8,161 bases of DNA from Bacteroidota bacterium (GTDB taxonomy: Bacteria > Bacteroidota > Bacteroidia > Bacteroidales > JAKIYJ01). Below, piece after piece: positions 5,210-8,161 of the stretch; positions within the stretch are counted from its first letter, which is position 1; each line of letters starts with the position of its first letter. Made by a program: the position numbers and the translations under genes. The notes beneath the pieces were generated by a model that did not search any database, had not been told where the DNA came from, and saw nothing but the letters and a program-made list of their open reading frames with translations. The stretch is from assembly GCA_022708585.1 (NCBI GenBank), contig JAKIYJ010000057.1, positions 1 to 8,161 of the forward strand. Reading direction: 5' to 3'.

Positions 5210-8161
5210 TCACCTTATTAATGTAACCGTACCGTATTTTTCAAAAAACTTACCATTTGCATTTTTAAATTTTATATTATAAATATAAACACCAGAAGGG
5301 CAGGGGTCTCCTTTATATTTTCCATTCCATCCTTTGTTTATATCTTCCGATGTGAATATCAACTGTCCCCATCTGTTGTATATATTCATTGTATAATCAA
5401 CAGGTTCAATAAATACTCCCAATGGTTTAAACAAAGTATTATAACCTGTTGGACAAAAAGCGTTGGGAACAAATAATTTAGAATCTTGTAAAGCAAGAGC
5501 CATATTGGAAAAACTGGTATCAGTAGAGCCAAAAATATTTATAGAATCTTTAATTGCAACAACAACGTATCCAAATTTTCCACCATCAGAAATATAGTTA
5601 GATACATCATCTATATAAGTATTAATACCAAAAGGAACATTAACAAATGAAAGTTCAGGCACATCATTTACTGTTTTATAAATATTATAACCGATAATTG
5701 GAGCATCCCAGCCTTCGTAATCATTCCAGCTTAATGTATTGGTAAAATCATCATTGTTTTGTACTTGCAGGTAAATGGTACGAGAAGTGTCGGATATTAA
5801 AACAATATTGCCACAGCTATCTGCAACTTTAACTCTATAATAATAACTTTGGTCATTAATTTTAGCAGTATTGTCGTAAAATTTTCTAAAAGGATTCTTT
5901 GAAGGGGATAATTTGCCTATTTTAACAAAATTATCACTTAAAGAAGATGTTCTTTCAAAAATATATTCGCTTGCATAAGCCGAAGTATCGGTTAAACATT
6001 CGAGCCGTATGCGTCCATTTCCAGCCGGGTTGCTTTGTTCAACACTTGCAACTTTGAAATATATATATTCCGGTTGTTTGGGTATAGCAGCTAAAACACA
6101 TTCTTTGTTTGATGACGAGGAGAATAACCTTCCACCTGATATGTCATCATAAGCCTGAATGTAGTAACAATATTGAGAGTGAGGAGTTAATGCATTATGG
6201 GTATAATTTGTTATTGACGAATTTACTGAATCAAGCAAAGTTACAACGCCATTATTTTCTTGTACCCATATCTTATAACCTCCTAAAACAATATATGAAT
6301 TGATATATGGAGTCCAGTTAAGTGTTATACTACCCTGGCAGGGGTCAAAAATAATATGAAGATGTATTGTTTTTTGATCTGGGCTCAGAGGGCTTGTATT
6401 AAAACAGCTGTCAAATGCGGCTACACGGTATGCTTCTGATCCAGAAGCAGGAGTAGAATTGGTATTAGTATAAAAAGTATTATTCAATCCCCATACTGTA
6501 TCAACAGGTATCCAGATACCCGAAAATAATTGGTAAATAATATAACCCTGAGTATCGTTATAAGAACTGGCTTCCCATCCCAGAATACTTTGCCCTGTAT
6601 TTAGTGAAACACTGACAGAATCAAGGACAGGAACATTTGGAGGAGTAATATCCTGAAAAACATCTCCTTTTATATTTGATGTAGATACACAGCCGACAGA
6701 ATCATAAATTTCTATTTTATAATTAACGAATGAGTTGCAAATAGTAATTGTATTCTGATAATTGAGAGAATTTGAAGAACCTATCAATGTCCAATTTCCA
6801 GGGGGATATTCCCTATAAATAAGATAAACATCAGAAGAAGAGGGTAATAAAGGGTTATAAACAGGGTTCCATGATAGAATGGCGACACCTGAAACAGTAT
6901 TGTTTACATTTAAAAAAATGGTGCTTGCAGTTTGACCAGGAGATGAATATATGGATCCGCCACAGCCCGAACGAGTGCAAATGTAATAATAACACGGGTG
7001 ATTATTTGCATTAGCCCCAATATGGGTGTAAGTTGTTGTATTATAATTAAAAATACTGTCAATGACAGTGAAGGGACCAGAAAAATTATTGGAATAATAA
7101 ATATGGTAACTGTTAAAAGTTGATTTATTGCCAGTATCAGGTGGTACCCAATTTAGAGTAACGTTTCCATTTACATCAACACTTAAACAATGAATTTCGG
7201 GTGCTTTTAATATTGGAGGGGTCATTACTACAACAGTTATTGTTTTCCATGATATGGCAGGAGCGGGGCAGAAATCATCATAAACTTTAATAATAAAGTT
7301 ATAGACATTGGAGGTAACTCCACATCCTGTTACAGTATTAATATGGGCACAGGTAGTTTGCCATGAAAAATTTGTACTAACATTACTGATATTAGACACG
7401 GGAGGTGGTGGAGACAAGGTAGCACAGGGTGGATTAAGACAACCTGTTGTGGCATTTGTATATCCTGCACCAAATTGTGAACCCGAAGCAAATAAAGTGA
7501 TTGTTTGTTGAGAATTATCCGGTAATAAATCAAAATCAGTAGCACTCATTGAAAAATTAATTTGGTCTCCTGCCCATACTGTATCAACATAAGATGTATA
7601 TAAGCCAGTATTAGGATCAATAAATGGGGCAGTAACAGAAGGTGGTCCGTTATTACCACAAGCTAATAATACTATTTGCATTTCTCTAAATATTTCTGCC
7701 ACTTTAATTCCACATTTATATGCAGTAACTTTTATTACAGTTACAAAAGCCCCTTGAGTATATGAAGTAAATGATATTTCGCCTGTATTGTGATTAACAT
7801 TTGCAGCAATGTTATTGGGATTATGCATTGGACCAGGCAATGGAGACATGTAATTATAGCCAGGAGCGTATGAAACCACAGGTTGATTAACTGTTATCAA
7901 AGGAGGCGCCCAATCAAATGTCAATGAATCCAATTCTGAATCCCATGCATTATGGTTATATGAAAATGGATAGCCAGTACAAATAACAGTAGAAGGCACT
8001 TCTGCAAATTTTGGGCTACTGTCAAAACAGGGATTAGCCGGCTGGTTATTATATGGATACATTATGGCTCTTAAAAACCAATCAAGTGTAGGGGCATTTG
8101 TAATATTGGTACAGGGGTTTCTGCAGCAACCGTTATAATAGAATATCCATCCTTGTGGCGG
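5210..8161 (-). CDS. large secreted Fn3-repeat surface protein with type IX secretion (gliding-type) C-terminal domain, N-terminus outside window
   Basis: The frame is open from the TGA at 5212-5210 to the window edge at 8161, giving 983 visible residues (residue 1 = codon at 8161). The ATG at 8062 is not the start: the codons upstream read GWIFYYNGCCRNPCTN and have no stop, so the signal peptide and true start lie beyond the window. Order: a Cys-rich beta-sandwich-like region (about 1-168), a second one (about 169-315) with cadherin-like acidic residues (SATDFDLLPD), six fibronectin-III-like domains (about 319-895), and a CHU_C/gliding-motility-associated C-terminal domain (about 896-983: LFVPNAF, YNRWGQLIF, GWNGKYKGD, SGVYIYNIKF). 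That last domain is the type B signal for export by the type IX secretion system and attachment at the cell surface. An adhesin or matrix role is likely, but the ligand is unknown and no catalytic motif is visible. It is transcribed toward the two-component operon. Confidence 0.88.
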   Translation of the reverse strand, partial: PPQGWIFYYNGCCRNPCTNITNAPTLDWFLRAIMYPYNNQPANPCFDSSPKFAEVPSTVICTGYPFSYNHNAWDSELDSLTFDWAPPLITVNQPVVSYAPGYNYMSPLPGPMHNPNNIAANVNHNTGEISFTSYTQGAFVTVIKVTAYKCGIKVAEIFREMQIVLLACGNNGPPSVTAPFIDPNTGLYTSYVDTVWAGDQINFSMSATDFDLLPDNSQQTITLFASGSQFGAGYTNATTGCLNPPCATLSPPPPVSNISNVSTNFSWQTTCAHINTVTGCGVTSNVYNFIIKVYDDFCPAPAISWKTITVVVMTPPILKAPEIHCLSVDVNGNVTLNWVPPDTGNKSTFNSYHIYYSNNFSGPFTVIDSIFNYNTTTYTHIGANANNHPCYYYICTRSGCGGSIYSSPGQTASTIFLNVNNTVSGVAILSWNPVYNPLLPSSSDVYLIYREYPPGNWTLIGSSNSLNYQNTITICNSFVNYKIEIYDSVGCVSTSNIKGDVFQDITPPNVPVLDSVSVSLNTGQSILGWEASSYNDTQGYIIYQLFSGIWIPVDTVWGLNNTFYTNTNSTPASGSEAYRVAAFDSCFNTSPLSPDQKTIHLHIIFDPCQGSITLNWTPYINSYIVLGGYKIWVQENNGVVTLLDSVNSSITNYTHNALTPHSQYCYYIQAYDDISGGRLFSSSSNKECVLAAIPKQPEYIYFKVASVEQSNPAGNGRIRLECLTDTSAYASEYIFERTSSLSDNFVKIGKLSPSKNPFRKFYDNTAKINDQSYYYRVKVADSCGNIVLISDTSRTIYLQVQNNDDFTNTLSWNDYEGWDAPIIGYNIYKTVNDVPELSFVNVPFGINTYIDDVSNYISDGGKFGYVVVAIKDSINIFGSTDTSFSNMALALQDSKLFVPNAFCPTGYNTLFKPLGVFIEPVDYTMNIYNRWGQLIFTSEDINKGWNGKYKGDPCPSGVYIYNIKFKNANGKFFEKYGTVTLIR
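5213..5476 (-). other. type IX secretion C-terminal sorting domain (CHU_C type) of the surface protein
   Basis: These 88 residues (visible 896-983) close the protein and carry the hallmarks of the gliding-motility-associated C-terminal domain: an entry VPNAF, the core MNIYNRWGQLIFTS, GWNGKYKG, PSGVYIYNI and a final strand ending TVTLIR. The usual PNGDGxND calcium-like loop after VPNAF is replaced by CPTGYNTLFKP. Two cysteines, C903 (5455-5453) and C954 (5302-5300), sit in the entry loop and the GDPCPSG loop and could form a disulfide. The family is known as a type B signal for the type IX secretion system. Confidence 0.85.
5477..7207 (-). repeat. three tandem two-domain (A-B) Fn3-like units in the surface protein
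   Basis: The protein repeats are diverged and alternate in type. A domains open with a Val/Ser-rich first strand (CLSVDVNGNVTLNW, LDSVSVSLNTGQSILGW, FKVASVEQSNPAGNGRIRL) at about 319, 508 and 697. B domains open with TIFLNV, TIHLHI and TIYLQV at about 414, 598 and 795, followed by a strand ending in LSWNP, LNWTP or LSWND. The spacing is about 184-197 residues per A-B unit. Domain edges are estimated by eye. Confidence 0.65.

Noticed and set aside
7308..7545. Open frames of about 65-70 codons on both strands inside the surface protein gene
   Set aside because: They are shadows of the long minus-strand coding frame with low-complexity translations and no recognisable domain.

Overview
The window is AT-rich, with A-rich rather than Shine-Dalgarno leader regions in front of its start codons. 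It carries a Bacteroidota-type promoter (TTTG, 17-base gap, TAnnTTTG), a RprX/RprY-type two-component pair, and a surface protein ending in the gliding-motility-type (CHU_C, type IX secretion type B) C-terminal domain. Together these point to a member of the phylum Bacteroidota that has a type IX secretion system. The sequence does not allow a genus to be named.

Bases 1-2774, plus strand: the distal part of a SUF iron-sulfur cluster assembly operon. In order it holds the C-terminal part of SufD (cut by the window edge), the cysteine desulfurase SufS, the sulfur acceptor SufE, a SufT-like MIP18/DUF59 protein and a small stand-alone chorismate mutase. Gaps are short (5, 11, -8 and 22 bases), so all five are probably co-transcribed. 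SufS takes sulfur from cysteine, SufE receives it and passes it to the SufBCD scaffold, and SufT is an auxiliary factor for Fe-S maturation. The chorismate mutase is metabolically unrelated and looks like an added passenger.

Bases 2775-3057: a 283-base intergenic region. It holds a compact palindromic repeat (two 20-base direct copies, period 28, ending in a T-run) that probably terminates the suf transcript, a weak AT-rich inverted repeat, and a good candidate promoter for the next operon.

Bases 3058-5168, plus strand: a membrane sensor histidine kinase and an OmpR-family response regulator, 11 bases apart, with all catalytic motifs intact.

Bases 5210-8161, minus strand, convergent: the 3' part (983 residues visible) of a very large secreted protein. 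It has Cys-rich N-terminal beta-sandwich-like regions, six fibronectin-type-III-like domains arranged as three two-domain units, and a type IX C-terminal sorting domain. Its true start lies beyond base 8161.

I see no mobile element, CRISPR array, tRNA, rRNA or defence system, and nothing that amounts to a clearly undescribed system. The most notable points are the palindromic repeat with two mutually exclusive folds, the chorismate mutase in the suf operon, the cysteine-rich SufD tail and the two-domain repeat architecture of the surface protein.
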